Assembly: GCA_023431185.1 (NCBI GenBank)
Contig: JAEYXS010000011.1
Location: 1 to 9,175, forward strand
Origin: Verrucomicrobiota bacterium
GTDB taxonomy: Bacteria; Verrucomicrobiota; Verrucomicrobiia; Limisphaerales; JAEYXS01
Direction: 5' to 3'
Length of the DNA stretch: 9,175 nt
The notes beneath the pieces are model-generated. The model made no database searches, was not told the origin of the DNA, and was given only the letters and a program-made list of their open reading frames with translations. Below are positions 1-6,800 of this stretch, one piece after another. Made by a program: the position numbers and the translations under genes. Within the stretch, counting starts at the first letter, position 1. Each line of letters opens with the position of its first letter.

Positions 1-172
1 CGCCTAAATTCCAGAGAAAGCGTCAGCGCGGTCTGCCGACCGCGGCCACGGGATGGGGAATCGAGGGCGACGATGAGCACGATTAGTGATGTTTTCTGAA
101 CTTACGTATTGGCAGAGTTTGTTTCCGCTACGATATTCTTCGCCCGAACCGTAATTGATTTTTTGAATTCGT
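1..172. other. 5' edge, upstream region of the topoisomerase gene
   Basis: No coding sequence can be supported in these bases. The stretch just before the start codon at 173 is T-rich and has no Shine-Dalgarno motif. The only recognisable signal is a candidate sigma70-type promoter, listed separately. The neighbour upstream, possibly the partner A subunit of the topoisomerase, lies outside the window. Confidence 0.5.
109..137 (+). promoter_or_regulatory. Candidate sigma70-type promoter for the topoisomerase gene
   Basis: A -35-like hexamer TTGGCA (109-114; 5 of 6 to TTGACA) and a -10-like hexamer GATATT (132-137; 4 of 6 to TATAAT) are separated by the optimal 17 bases. Transcription would start near 144 and give a leader of about 30 bases. 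This is pattern matching only, and such matches arise by chance in AT-rich spacers. Confidence 0.35.
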
Positions 173-2002
173 ATGGCGGAAGAAAAGAAGCACGTTTACG
201 ACGAGAGCAAGATCAAGACCCTGTCTTCGATTGACCACATCCGGTTGCGCACGGGCATGTACATCGGGCGCATCGGCGATGGGTCGCATTACGATGACGG
301 CTGCTACATCCTGATGAAGGAGGTCATCGATAACGCCATCGACGAATTCATCATGGGGCACGGGCGCGAGGTGAAGATCACCATTGAAGGAAACCGTGTC
401 TCGGTGCGTGATTTCGGACGTGGCATTCCCTTGGGCAAGGTCATCGATTGCGTTTCGCAGATCAATACGGGGGCGAAGTACAATGACGAGGTGTTCCAGT
501 TCAGCGTGGGCTTGAACGGCGTCGGCACGAAGGCGGTGAATGCCCTGTCGAAGGAGTTCACGGTGCGGAGCCATCGGGAGGGCGAGTTTTTTGAGGCGAC
601 TTTCAAGCAGGGCAAGCTCAAGGGAGAGAAAAAGGGCAAGACCACGGAACCGAACGGTACGTTTGTCAGCTTCGAGCCGGACCCGACCATATTCAAAGAC
701 ATCGAATACAAGCTGGAGTATGTGGAGCGCCGGTTGCGCCATTACAGTTATCTGAACTCCGGGCTGAAGCTGAACCTGAACGGACAGGAGTTTGTTTCAC
801 GTCGCGGTCTGATGGACTTGGTCCTGGAGGACTTGGAGAAGGACAACAGCGAGCCGATCTATGCGCCGCTGCATTACACGAGCAAGACGCTGGAGTTCTG
901 CTTCACGCACACGAACAGCCGTTACGGTGAGACGTTCTATTCCTTCGTGAATGGCCAGTTCACGAGTGATGGCGGCACGCACTTGAGCGCGTTCCGCGAG
1001 GGGTTACTGAAGGCGGTGAACGAGTATGCCAAGGGCAAGTTCGATGGCGATGACGTGCGCGAATGCATCGTGGGCGCGGTGGCGATCCGTTTGAAAGACC
1101 CGATGTTCGAGTCGCAGACGAAGAACAAGCTGGGCAACACGGAGATCCGCACGGAGCTGGTGAACAAGGTGCGCGAGGAATTGCTGCACTTCTTCAACCG
1201 CAACAAGGAGATCGCGACGAAGATCATGACCAAGGTGCAGGACACGCAGCAATTGCGGAAGGAGCTGCAGGAGGTCAAGAAGCTGGCGCGCGAACGGTCC
1301 AAGGCGGTGAGCCTGCGCATCCCGCAGTTGAAGGATTGCAAACACCATTACGACAAGGAAAAGGGCAAGGGCAAAGGGACGATGGTGTTCATCTGCGAAG
1401 GTCAATCGGCAGCCGGGTCCATCACGAGCTGTCGCGATGTGAACAACCAGGCGGTGTTCGTGCTGAAGGGAAAACCGCTGAATGTGTGGGATCTGAAGCG
1501 GGACATCGTGTATAAGAACGATGAGATGTATAATCTCATGTGCGCGCTGGACATCGAGGATACCACGGCGAGCGTGCGCTACGAGAAGGTCATCCTGGCA
1601 ACGGATGCCGACGTGGACGGATTGCACATCCGCAACCTGATGATCACCTATTTTTTCCGGTTCTTCGAGCAACTGGTGCAGGACGGTCATCTCTATGTGC
1701 TGGAGACGCCGCTCTTCCGCGTGCGGAACAAGCAGGAGACGATCTATTGCTATAGCGAAGCGGAGCGTGATACGGCGATGGCGAAGCTGGGCAAGAGCTG
1801 CGAGGTCACTCGATTCAAAGGGTTGGGTGAAATCTCGCCGAACGAGTTCAAGCAGTTCATCGGCAAAGAAATGCGGATGAGCCAGGTGGAGTATGCGAAC
1901 AAGGCGGAGGCGAACGGCATTTTGACCTTCTACATGGGACGCAACACGCCGGAGCGCAAGGATTACATCATGGAGAACCTGGTGGTGCCCGTTGAGGATT
2001 GA
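173..2002 (+). CDS. parE: Type IIA DNA topoisomerase subunit B (ParE/GyrB-like)
   Basis: This is the ATPase and TOPRIM subunit of topoisomerase IV or gyrase, which passes one DNA duplex through a double-strand break made with the A subunit (ParC/GyrA). The 609 residues match the ParE length and lack the large insertion of enterobacterial GyrB. The N-terminal GHKL ATPase shows E50 and N54 in EVIDNAIDE, D80 in DFGRGIP, the glycine loop GLNGVG (113-118), and the phosphate-contacting QTK loop (315-317). The TOPRIM domain shows E409 and the D478/D480/D482 cluster in TDADVDG, followed by RFKGLGE. The HYDKEKGKG stretch and the C-terminal FRVRNKQETIYCYSE are typical of the Bacteroidetes-type ParE. 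One oddity is EGQSA where almost all homologues have EGDSA (Q411). No parC or gyrA is visible, so the choice between ParE and GyrB is by resemblance. The ATG at 173 fits the family start; no Shine-Dalgarno is present. Confidence 0.95.
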   Translation: MAEEKKHVYDESKIKTLSSIDHIRLRTGMYIGRIGDGSHYDDGCYILMKEVIDNAIDEFIMGHGREVKITIEGNRVSVRDFGRGIPLGKVIDCVSQINTGAKYNDEVFQFSVGLNGVGTKAVNALSKEFTVRSHREGEFFEATFKQGKLKGEKKGKTTEPNGTFVSFEPDPTIFKDIEYKLEYVERRLRHYSYLNSGLKLNLNGQEFVSRRGLMDLVLEDLEKDNSEPIYAPLHYTSKTLEFCFTHTNSRYGETFYSFVNGQFTSDGGTHLSAFREGLLKAVNEYAKGKFDGDDVRECIVGAVAIRLKDPMFESQTKNKLGNTEIRTELVNKVREELLHFFNRNKEIATKIMTKVQDTQQLRKELQEVKKLARERSKAVSLRIPQLKDCKHHYDKEKGKGKGTMVFICEGQSAAGSITSCRDVNNQAVFVLKGKPLNVWDLKRDIVYKNDEMYNLMCALDIEDTTASVRYEKVILATDADVDGLHIRNLMITYFFRFFEQLVQDGHLYVLETPLFRVRNKQETIYCYSEAERDTAMAKLGKSCEVTRFKGLGEISPNEFKQFIGKEMRMSQVEYANKAEANGILTFYMGRNTPERKDYIMENLVVPVED

Positions 2003-2062
2003 AATAAACCACAGCCCCGACAGGAGCCGGGGTGAAAATACGCGGAATACACAGAAACGGGA
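2003..2062 (+). repeat. Dispersed hairpin element, copy A
   Basis: It begins immediately after the topoisomerase stop codon. The core at 2012-2037 folds into a stem with ccccg at 2015-2019 paired to cgggg at 2028-2032; one mismatch and a C-G pair extend the stem, leaving a 4-base AGGA loop. A 9-base-period tract follows: aatacgcgg (2037-2045), aatacacag (2046-2054), aaacgggat (2055-2063). All 26 core bases recur in order in copy B near 8736-8764 on the other strand. The hairpin could also end topoisomerase transcription, but no T-tract follows it. Confidence 0.7.
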
Positions 2063-2101
2063 TTGAATCGCAACCTGCTCAAGCGCTTACTACTCATCGT
2101 T

Positions 2102-2869
2102 ATGTTCAGTCTAAATGGCAAAATCACTTTGGTCACGGGGGCAGGTTCTGGCATTGGGCAGTCCATCGCCGAGGTGTTCGCGAAGGCCGGTGGCTTCGTG
2201 TATGTCACGGACCGCGATGAGAAGGGCGGGGCGGTGACGGTGGCGAAGATCAAAGAAGCGGGCGGACAGGCGGAGTTTCTCAAGCTGGATGTGGCTTCCG
2301 AAGAGAGTTGTGCGGAAGTGGCGAAGACGGTGCATGCGGCCAAGGGCCGACTGGATGTGCTGGTGAACAACGCGGGCATTGGTCATGTGGGAAACATCCT
2401 GCAAACGCAGGTGGCGGATCTGGACCGCATGTATCACGTGAATGTGCGCGGGGTGTTCAATGTCACGAAGGCGTTCATTCATCAGATGGTGGAACGCAAG
2501 TCGGGCAATGTCGTAAACCTCGCTTCCATCGGCGGGGTGGTGGCGGTGAAGGATCGGCTGGCGTATTGCACCACGAAGTTTGCGGTGGTGGGTTTTACGA
2601 AGGGTATCGCGCTGGATCATGCGCTGGATGGCATCCGCTGCAACTGCATCTGTCCGGGGCGCGTGGAGACACCGTTCGTGAAGGCGCGGCTGGCGGAGTA
2701 TCCTGATCCAGAGAAGGCGTATCGTGAGATGGCCTCGACGCAGGCGCTGGGCCGCATGGCGAAGCCGGAGGAGATCGCTTACGCGGCGCTGTATCTGGCG
2801 AGTGATGAATCGGCGTTTGTGACGGGTACGGATTTCATCATCGATGGCGGATGGACGGCGGGGAAGTAA
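2102..2869 (+). CDS. Short-chain dehydrogenase/reductase (SDR), BDH2/fuconate-dehydrogenase-like
   Basis: This is a cytosolic NAD(P)-dependent oxidoreductase of 255 residues, the classical SDR length. The cofactor motif TGAGSGIG is at 12-19, and D37 at the end of the second strand predicts NAD rather than NADP. NNAG is at 89-92. The catalytic tetrad is N114, S142, Y155 and K159 (YCTTK). The C-terminus ends in the family-typical SAFVTGTDFIIDGGW. Overall resemblance is to the DHRS6/BDH2 and 2-keto-3-deoxy-fuconate dehydrogenase group. R152 and R196 sit where I recall substrate-carboxylate arginines in DHRS6, so a hydroxy-acid substrate is plausible but unproven. The reading frame extends upstream to a TTG at 2063, but those 13 codons run through a repeat element and do not fit the family, so the ATG at 2102 is preferred. 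No Shine-Dalgarno is seen. The gene is probably monocistronic. Confidence 0.93.
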   Translation: MFSLNGKITLVTGAGSGIGQSIAEVFAKAGGFVYVTDRDEKGGAVTVAKIKEAGGQAEFLKLDVASEESCAEVAKTVHAAKGRLDVLVNNAGIGHVGNILQTQVADLDRMYHVNVRGVFNVTKAFIHQMVERKSGNVVNLASIGGVVAVKDRLAYCTTKFAVVGFTKGIALDHALDGIRCNCICPGRVETPFVKARLAEYPDPEKAYREMASTQALGRMAKPEEIAYAALYLASDESAFVTGTDFIIDGGWTAGK

Positions 2870-2883
2870 GAGCGGATTGTTTG

Positions 2884-2910
2884 ACAGGATTAACGGGATT
2901 TACAGGATGA
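2884..2910 (+). repeat. 9-base-period microrepeat (three units)
   Basis: Three degenerate units, acaggatta, acgggattt and acaggatga, lie head to tail just after the dehydrogenase stop. They sit in the convergent gap between the dehydrogenase and the end of the - strand operon. I recognise this 'acaggatt' type of tract from intergenic DNA of Verrucomicrobia and Planctomycetes; its role is unknown. Confidence 0.7.
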
Positions 2911-2918
2911 TGGTCAGG

Positions 2919-2960
2919 CGTAATGCGTGATTCGTAATACGTGATTCGTAATACGTAACT
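2919..2960 (+). repeat. 7-base-period microrepeat (six units)
   Basis: Six head-to-tail units fill exactly 42 bases: cgtaatg, cgtgatt, cgtaata, cgtgatt, cgtaata, cgtaact. The alternation of cgtaata and cgtgatt also makes a 14-base higher-order repeat. The tract is separated by only eight bases from the different 9-base-period tract before it, and neither encodes protein. Confidence 0.85.
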
Positions 2961-3006
2961 GGGAAGCAACTACGAGAACGAGGACGATTGCGCAGGAAGC
3001 TGAACC

Positions 3007-3348
3007 CTAACCCCACAAGGTTTGGAATTCGTAGAAAATGCGGTCGAGTTCCTCTTTGTGAAGCTGGCCGTTGGTGACGAGACAGAGACAGTTGCCATCG
3101 GAGCGCATGGCGGTGTAGAGGATGCCTTTCTCAAACTTCCACGTCAGTTGGGCCACCGGCGATTTACGCAGCTTGAAGGTCTGGAAAATTTCCGCGATGA
3201 CCTGACAGGTGTTTTCCAGTTTTTCGCGGTCCACTCCGTTTTCTTTCGGGATGAGGTAGGTGGTCTTGTCGTTATAGCGCACGCCTGCACCCAGAATTCC
3301 TTCTGCCTGCGAGTTATCATCCAGCCAGTTGTTGAAAATGGTCAGCAT
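3007..3348 (-). CDS. Small Roadblock/LC7-like protein
   Basis: This is a 113-residue soluble protein with no signal peptide or membrane segment. I do not recognise a named family. The predicted order of elements is a short helix (about 3-11), a strand pair (about 18-33), a long helix (about 38-60), a strand region around LTWKFEKGILYTAMRSDG and CLCLVTN, and a C-terminal helix (about 97-110). That is the order of the Roadblock/LC7 fold, whose known members bind or regulate small GTPases (for example MglB). The start codon lies 8 bases beyond the stop of the response regulator gene, so it is the third gene of the operon and probably co-translated; there is no Shine-Dalgarno. The frame stays open upstream to 3576, but that part overlaps the regulator and reads as low-complexity shadow sequence. 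The assignment rests on pattern only; gene reality is much surer than function. Confidence 0.8.
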   Translation of the reverse strand: MLTIFNNWLDDNSQAEGILGAGVRYNDKTTYLIPKENGVDREKLENTCQVIAEIFQTFKLRKSPVAQLTWKFEKGILYTAMRSDGNCLCLVTNGQLHKEELDRIFYEFQTLWG

Positions 3349-3356
3349 TGAGGCGG

Positions 3357-4484
3357 CTATTTGGCGGCTCCGGCGAGCAGGAGTTCCGGGGTGACGTTGC
3401 TGGAGCGGACGAAGACGGTGCAGGTCTTCTGCAATTGGAAGACCATACGGGTATTGTTGCCCGGTGCTTCGATGCGGTCGCATCTGCCCAGATCCAGATT
3501 CTTGCCCAGATGCTCGGCGCGAGTTTGCAGCAAGCGGGCCAGTTCCACGCGGATGTCGGCATCGGTTGCTTGCCATTCATAGAGCGTTTCACCTTGATTG
3601 GTGCAGATGATGATCTCTTCGATTTTGGGCTGGGGCAGGGTGGGGTTCGGCTGCCTTTGCGGTTTGATACCCACGGAGGTCAGCGGCTTGACCGGTGTCT
3701 GGGCGGCGATCGGAGCCGGAGGAGCCGGTGGGGGGACCACAGTCAGGCCGGTCTTGGCCGCAGCGGCCTTTTCCTGGATCTCATCGCGTACCCGCGCGGC
3801 TTCCATGATGAGCATTTCCCACTGACAGTTGATGCTCTCCTCGCCGGGATCGGTATAGGGCTTGAGCGTGAATTCACCGGTATCAAACGCCAGCAGGCGG
3901 TTGAAGGCATCCTCTCCTTTGCTCTGGCCGATGTGCGCGTGGATAATGTTGCCGTCCTTGATGAAGATACGGCCTTTCGTGCCCTGGGTGGTGATCTCGA
4001 GCACGGATGATTTGGTGCCGAGACATTCCAGTTGGAGCACTTCCTGCAATCCAACGCGACGTAACACACCACGGAAACCATCCTGCGTCTGCACATCCAC
4101 GATCTCATTCAACGTGGAGTAAACAGTTTCCATCTGATCGATGGCCGAGGGTTTTTGCAGGTAGAGATCGGCACCATTGGCCAGACACAGGTCACGATAC
4201 GCGGCATCAGTGGCACCGGTCAGGATGGCCTTGGGCAGGTTCGGATACTTGCGGTGGACAAGTTTCAGGAACTGAAAGCCATCCATCACCGGCATGTGCA
4301 AGTCGATGACGATGAGATCCAGCGGACGTTCTTGCAAGATGGCGAGGGCCTTGCCCGTGGTGGGGGCGAGGAGGACTTCCCATGTGCCCTTGGACCACAG
4401 GCTGAAGAGGTTCTCGATCATCTCGAGCAGGCTTTGGTCGTCATCCACGAACAGGACGCGTTTGCGATGGATAGGGTTGCTCAT
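3357..4484 (-). CDS. Response regulator: receiver, PATAN (DUF4388), Roadblock-like C-terminus
   Basis: This is a cytoplasmic two-component output protein of 375 residues. The receiver domain (about 7-125) keeps all key residues: acidic pair D14/D15, phosphoacceptor D61 in VIDLHMPVMDG, T89 and K111 in QKP. A PATAN/DUF4388 domain follows (about 136-240), recognised from GVLRRVGLQEVLQL, GRIFIKDGNIIHAHIG, GEDAFNRLLAFDTGEF and the terminal helix ending in RDE. A proline-rich linker (about 245-286) leads to a C-terminal alpha/beta region (287-365) with GETLYEW, an amphipathic helix, DRIE and VFVRSS, which looks like a Roadblock fold lacking its first helix. There is no DNA-binding domain, so output is likely by protein contact. 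PATAN-receiver proteins in cyanobacteria are known to act on type IV pilus motors. The start codon overlaps the HEAT gene stop as ATGA, implying translational coupling. No kinase gene is in the window. Confidence 0.92.
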   Translation of the reverse strand: MSNPIHRKRVLFVDDDQSLLEMIENLFSLWSKGTWEVLLAPTTGKALAILQERPLDLIVIDLHMPVMDGFQFLKLVHRKYPNLPKAILTGATDAAYRDLCLANGADLYLQKPSAIDQMETVYSTLNEIVDVQTQDGFRGVLRRVGLQEVLQLECLGTKSSVLEITTQGTKGRIFIKDGNIIHAHIGQSKGEDAFNRLLAFDTGEFTLKPYTDPGEESINCQWEMLIMEAARVRDEIQEKAAAAKTGLTVVPPPAPPAPIAAQTPVKPLTSVGIKPQRQPNPTLPQPKIEEIIICTNQGETLYEWQATDADIRVELARLLQTRAEHLGKNLDLGRCDRIEAPGNNTRMVFQLQKTCTVFVRSSNVTPELLLAGAAK

Positions 4485-6577
4485 CCGGTGGCGGCGAAGG
4501 AGGTTTTGCGCCGGTCCAGTTCCCGGCTGGCATGCTGATGGAGACGCGAAGTATCCAAGGGCTCGAAGCCGACGATCTGGAAGGTGGCGGTCTGAGGGTC
4601 GAACTCGTGCTGATTCTGCATCAGCGTGGGGAGGTCTGCGATGGCGCTCAGGTCGCGGTCGGAAAGTTCATGGCTGGATTGCGCGAGAATGTTTTCCATG
4701 GCGCGCACCGAGGCAGACGTCAAATCCGGGTCGTTGCAGAGTTCGATGAGGAAAGGCACGGCGTTGACATCCATGATGGCGGCCAGCGCCTGCTCAGCAC
4801 CGGTCCATGAATCCGCGTGTTCGTTCTTCGCCTTGATGATCTCCATCAGCAACGGGACGACGATGAAGCCGCCTTGAGCCGCGCTTTCCCAGTCCTGAAT
4901 CTCGATGGCGTAGCGGGCGGCTTGGTCGGGATTGCGCGGTGACCAGCCGAGTTTCTGGAGCGCTTGGGCCGCTGTCTTGCGGATGGCGGGTGTGTCATCA
5001 GTCAGACGGGCGGCGAGCGGTTCGGCGGCCTTGGCAGAGGAGATTTTGGTGAGCGCTTGCACGGCTGTCTGGCGGGTGTTGCTGAGGCGGCTGGCGGCAG
5101 CATCGGCCAGGGCGGGGATGGCAGGTTCTCCCAGTGCGGCGGCCTCGTCCCATTTTTCGAGCAGGACCAACTGGCGGGCGCGCGAGGCTTGCTCTTTGGG
5201 TTCCCAACCGACATTTTGGAGCGATTTTGCAGCCGCTTTCCGGACGGCTTCATCCTTGTCCTGGATATGTTTGGCCAACGCGTCTGCGGCGCGTTTTTCA
5301 GCCAGCCGGCCAAGTGCTTCCGCGGCGGCCTGGCGCAAGTCACGGTCGCCGTCATCCAGCGAGATGAGGAAGGCTTCCAAGGTCATCTGTTTACGCGCCT
5401 GCATCGGGTCGGCGGCCTTGGAGAGCTTGGTCTCGAGTTCGCTATCTTGGGCGGCTTCCACTTCACCGATCTTGGTCAGCACTTCGGCGGCGGCCTGACG
5501 GACCCAATAGTCGGTGGACTGGGCGCGCTGGCGCAGGGCCGTCGCGGCCTGTTTGGCTTCGGCGGATTTCTCCCATTCCTTGTTCAAGCGCCGCAAGACA
5601 CTCGTGGCGGTCTGGCGGATCTGGTCGTGCTCATCCGTCAGCGAGAGCACGATGTGTTCGATGGCGGCGGCATCGCCGATCTTGCCGATGGAGATGACCG
5701 CGGCGAGCCGGGTGTCACGATCCTTGTCCCGCAGACAGTTCACCAAGTGCGGGATTACCCGGGAATCCTTGAACTTGCCCAAGGCTTCTACGGCGGCCAT
5801 GCGGACATCCCAGGCATCGTCTTTCAGCAGCTTGGCTAGCGGATCGATGGCGCGGGCATCGCCTAACTTGCTGAGGGCCTCGATGGTCGTGGCGCGGACG
5901 CGAGTGTCTTTGTCACGCAAGGAGACGATCAGCGGTTCCACGGCACGACCGTCACCGAGGCTGGCCAGGCCTTCGACGGCTTTGGCGCGGACATTGGAGT
6001 CTTCATCCTTCAAGGCTTCGGTCAGCGGCTTCAGCACTTTGGGATCGCCGATCCAGGCGAGCGCTTCCACTGCCTGCATGCGTTTGTAGTAAACGCTGGT
6101 CTTGAGCGAGGCGATGAGCGGGTCAATGGCGGCTGAACCGAGTTGCGCTGCTTTCTCCAGTTTGCCCAAGGCGACGAGTTGCAGCGCCTTCTGCGTGTCA
6201 TTGGCGGGGGACCAGCCGAGTGATTCCAAGGCGCTCGCCGCCCGCCAACGGACGCCGCTGCTGTCATCCTTCAAGGCGGCGACGAGCGGTTCCATGGCGC
6301 GTTTGTCACCGATCTCGCGGAGGGCTTCGGCGGCGGCTTCACGCACGGCGGCATCGCGATCATGGAGAGCTTTGACGAGGGGGTTGGCGGCGCGTTCGTC
6401 CTTGAGCTTGCCCAAAGCGGAGATGGTCAGCCGCCGTACGCCGGGGTCCGGGTCGCCCAAAGCCGTCAGGAGGGGGTCCAGCACGCTTGCGTCCTCCATG
6501 GCCGCCAATTTCTCCACGGCCACCAGCCGTGTCTTGGCGTCTTTGGACTTAAGCTGTTGTAGCGTCCACCAAAGCAT
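4481..6577 (-). CDS. HEAT-repeat (PBS-lyase-like) scaffold protein
   Basis: This 698-residue soluble protein consists mostly of roughly 31-residue HEAT/PBS-lyase-type helical repeats from about residue 5 to 630, with the recurrent pattern 'D-x-x-VR-x-x-A-x-x-AL-x-x-[LI]G-D-x-R-A-x-x-PL'. Such solenoids bind proteins. The repeats are interrupted three times by the same kind of segment beginning GW-x-P (G121, G457, G544) and running about 36 residues through a WexAA-like stretch to 'G-x-x-AI-x-x-L'. The last 65 or so residues are not HEAT-like. No signal peptide, membrane segment or catalytic motif is seen, and the lyase name is only a family label. It is the first gene of the three-gene - strand operon and overlaps the response regulator by four bases. 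The ATG at 6577 is preceded by the purine-rich aggtcgaga, the closest thing to a ribosome-binding site in this window. Confidence 0.93.
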   Translation of the reverse strand: MLWWTLQQLKSKDAKTRLVAVEKLAAMEDASVLDPLLTALGDPDPGVRRLTISALGKLKDERAANPLVKALHDRDAAVREAAAEALREIGDKRAMEPLVAALKDDSSGVRWRAASALESLGWSPANDTQKALQLVALGKLEKAAQLGSAAIDPLIASLKTSVYYKRMQAVEALAWIGDPKVLKPLTEALKDEDSNVRAKAVEGLASLGDGRAVEPLIVSLRDKDTRVRATTIEALSKLGDARAIDPLAKLLKDDAWDVRMAAVEALGKFKDSRVIPHLVNCLRDKDRDTRLAAVISIGKIGDAAAIEHIVLSLTDEHDQIRQTATSVLRRLNKEWEKSAEAKQAATALRQRAQSTDYWVRQAAAEVLTKIGEVEAAQDSELETKLSKAADPMQARKQMTLEAFLISLDDGDRDLRQAAAEALGRLAEKRAADALAKHIQDKDEAVRKAAAKSLQNVGWEPKEQASRARQLVLLEKWDEAAALGEPAIPALADAAASRLSNTRQTAVQALTKISSAKAAEPLAARLTDDTPAIRKTAAQALQKLGWSPRNPDQAARYAIEIQDWESAAQGGFIVVPLLMEIIKAKNEHADSWTGAEQALAAIMDVNAVPFLIELCNDPDLTSASVRAMENILAQSSHELSDRDLSAIADLPTLMQNQHEFDPQTATFQIVGFEPLDTSRLHQHASRELDRRKTSFAATG

Positions 6578-6602
6578 TCTCGACCTGTCTGCGCAATTTA
6601 AT

Positions 6603-6680
6603 GCGGGGCGATAACCCGCTTGCCTCTAAGGGGTTGCATAACAGGTAGTGGCCCGTCAAGGCCAGTCCGTTTGGACCTGT
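6603..6680 (-). promoter_or_regulatory. Possible structured leader of the HEAT operon
   Basis: On the - strand this lies 26 to 103 bases before the HEAT start codon. It contains a 5-base stem (gcggg 6603-6607 with cccgc 6615-6619) and a nested set: outer acaggt/acctgt (6641-6646 with 6675-6680) enclosing tggcc/ggcca (6649-6653 with 6660-6664) and gtcc/ggac (6665-6668 with 6673-6676). The outer stem and the last inner hairpin share two bases, so they compete. It matches no riboswitch class I know. Confidence 0.3.
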
Positions 6681-6738
6681 ATGGTTCCCAAGAATGAGGA
6701 TAGCAGGTTTCGTTCTCAACGCACGCCCAAGTTGCCTT

Positions 6739-6800
6739 CCCGCTGTGATTTAGGGGGAATTCAGCGGGTATTTGTGGCCGCAAGTCTTCTCCTTGCGGTC
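6739..6800 (-). terminator. Two hairpins after the 466-residue gene, possible terminator
   Basis: The first stem met by transcription pairs ggccgcaag (6776-6784) with cttgcggtc (6792-6800): nine pairs including one G-T, with a 7-base loop. A second stem, cccgctg (6739-6745) with cagcggg (6762-6768), encloses 16 bases. They begin about 30 bases after the stop codon, where a terminator would be expected. Neither is followed by a T-run on the - strand, so intrinsic termination is doubtful and mRNA 3'-end protection is an alternative. Confidence 0.35.

Noticed and set aside
2015..2032. Intrinsic terminator after the topoisomerase gene
   Set aside because: The stem is good but is followed by GTGAAAAT rather than a T-run, and the same structure recurs in copy B away from a gene end, so a repeat element explains it better.
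2063..2101. TTG-initiated 13-codon extension of the dehydrogenase
   Set aside because: The extra residues do not fit the SDR N-terminus, which starts directly before the first strand, and the DNA belongs to the end of repeat copy A.
2884..2960. CRISPR array
   Set aside because: The units are 7-9 bases long with no spacers and no cas genes in the window.
4964..5839. 291-residue open frame on the + strand with repetitive Gly-rich sequence
   Set aside because: Its apparent repeats are the complement of the HEAT repeats coded on the other strand.
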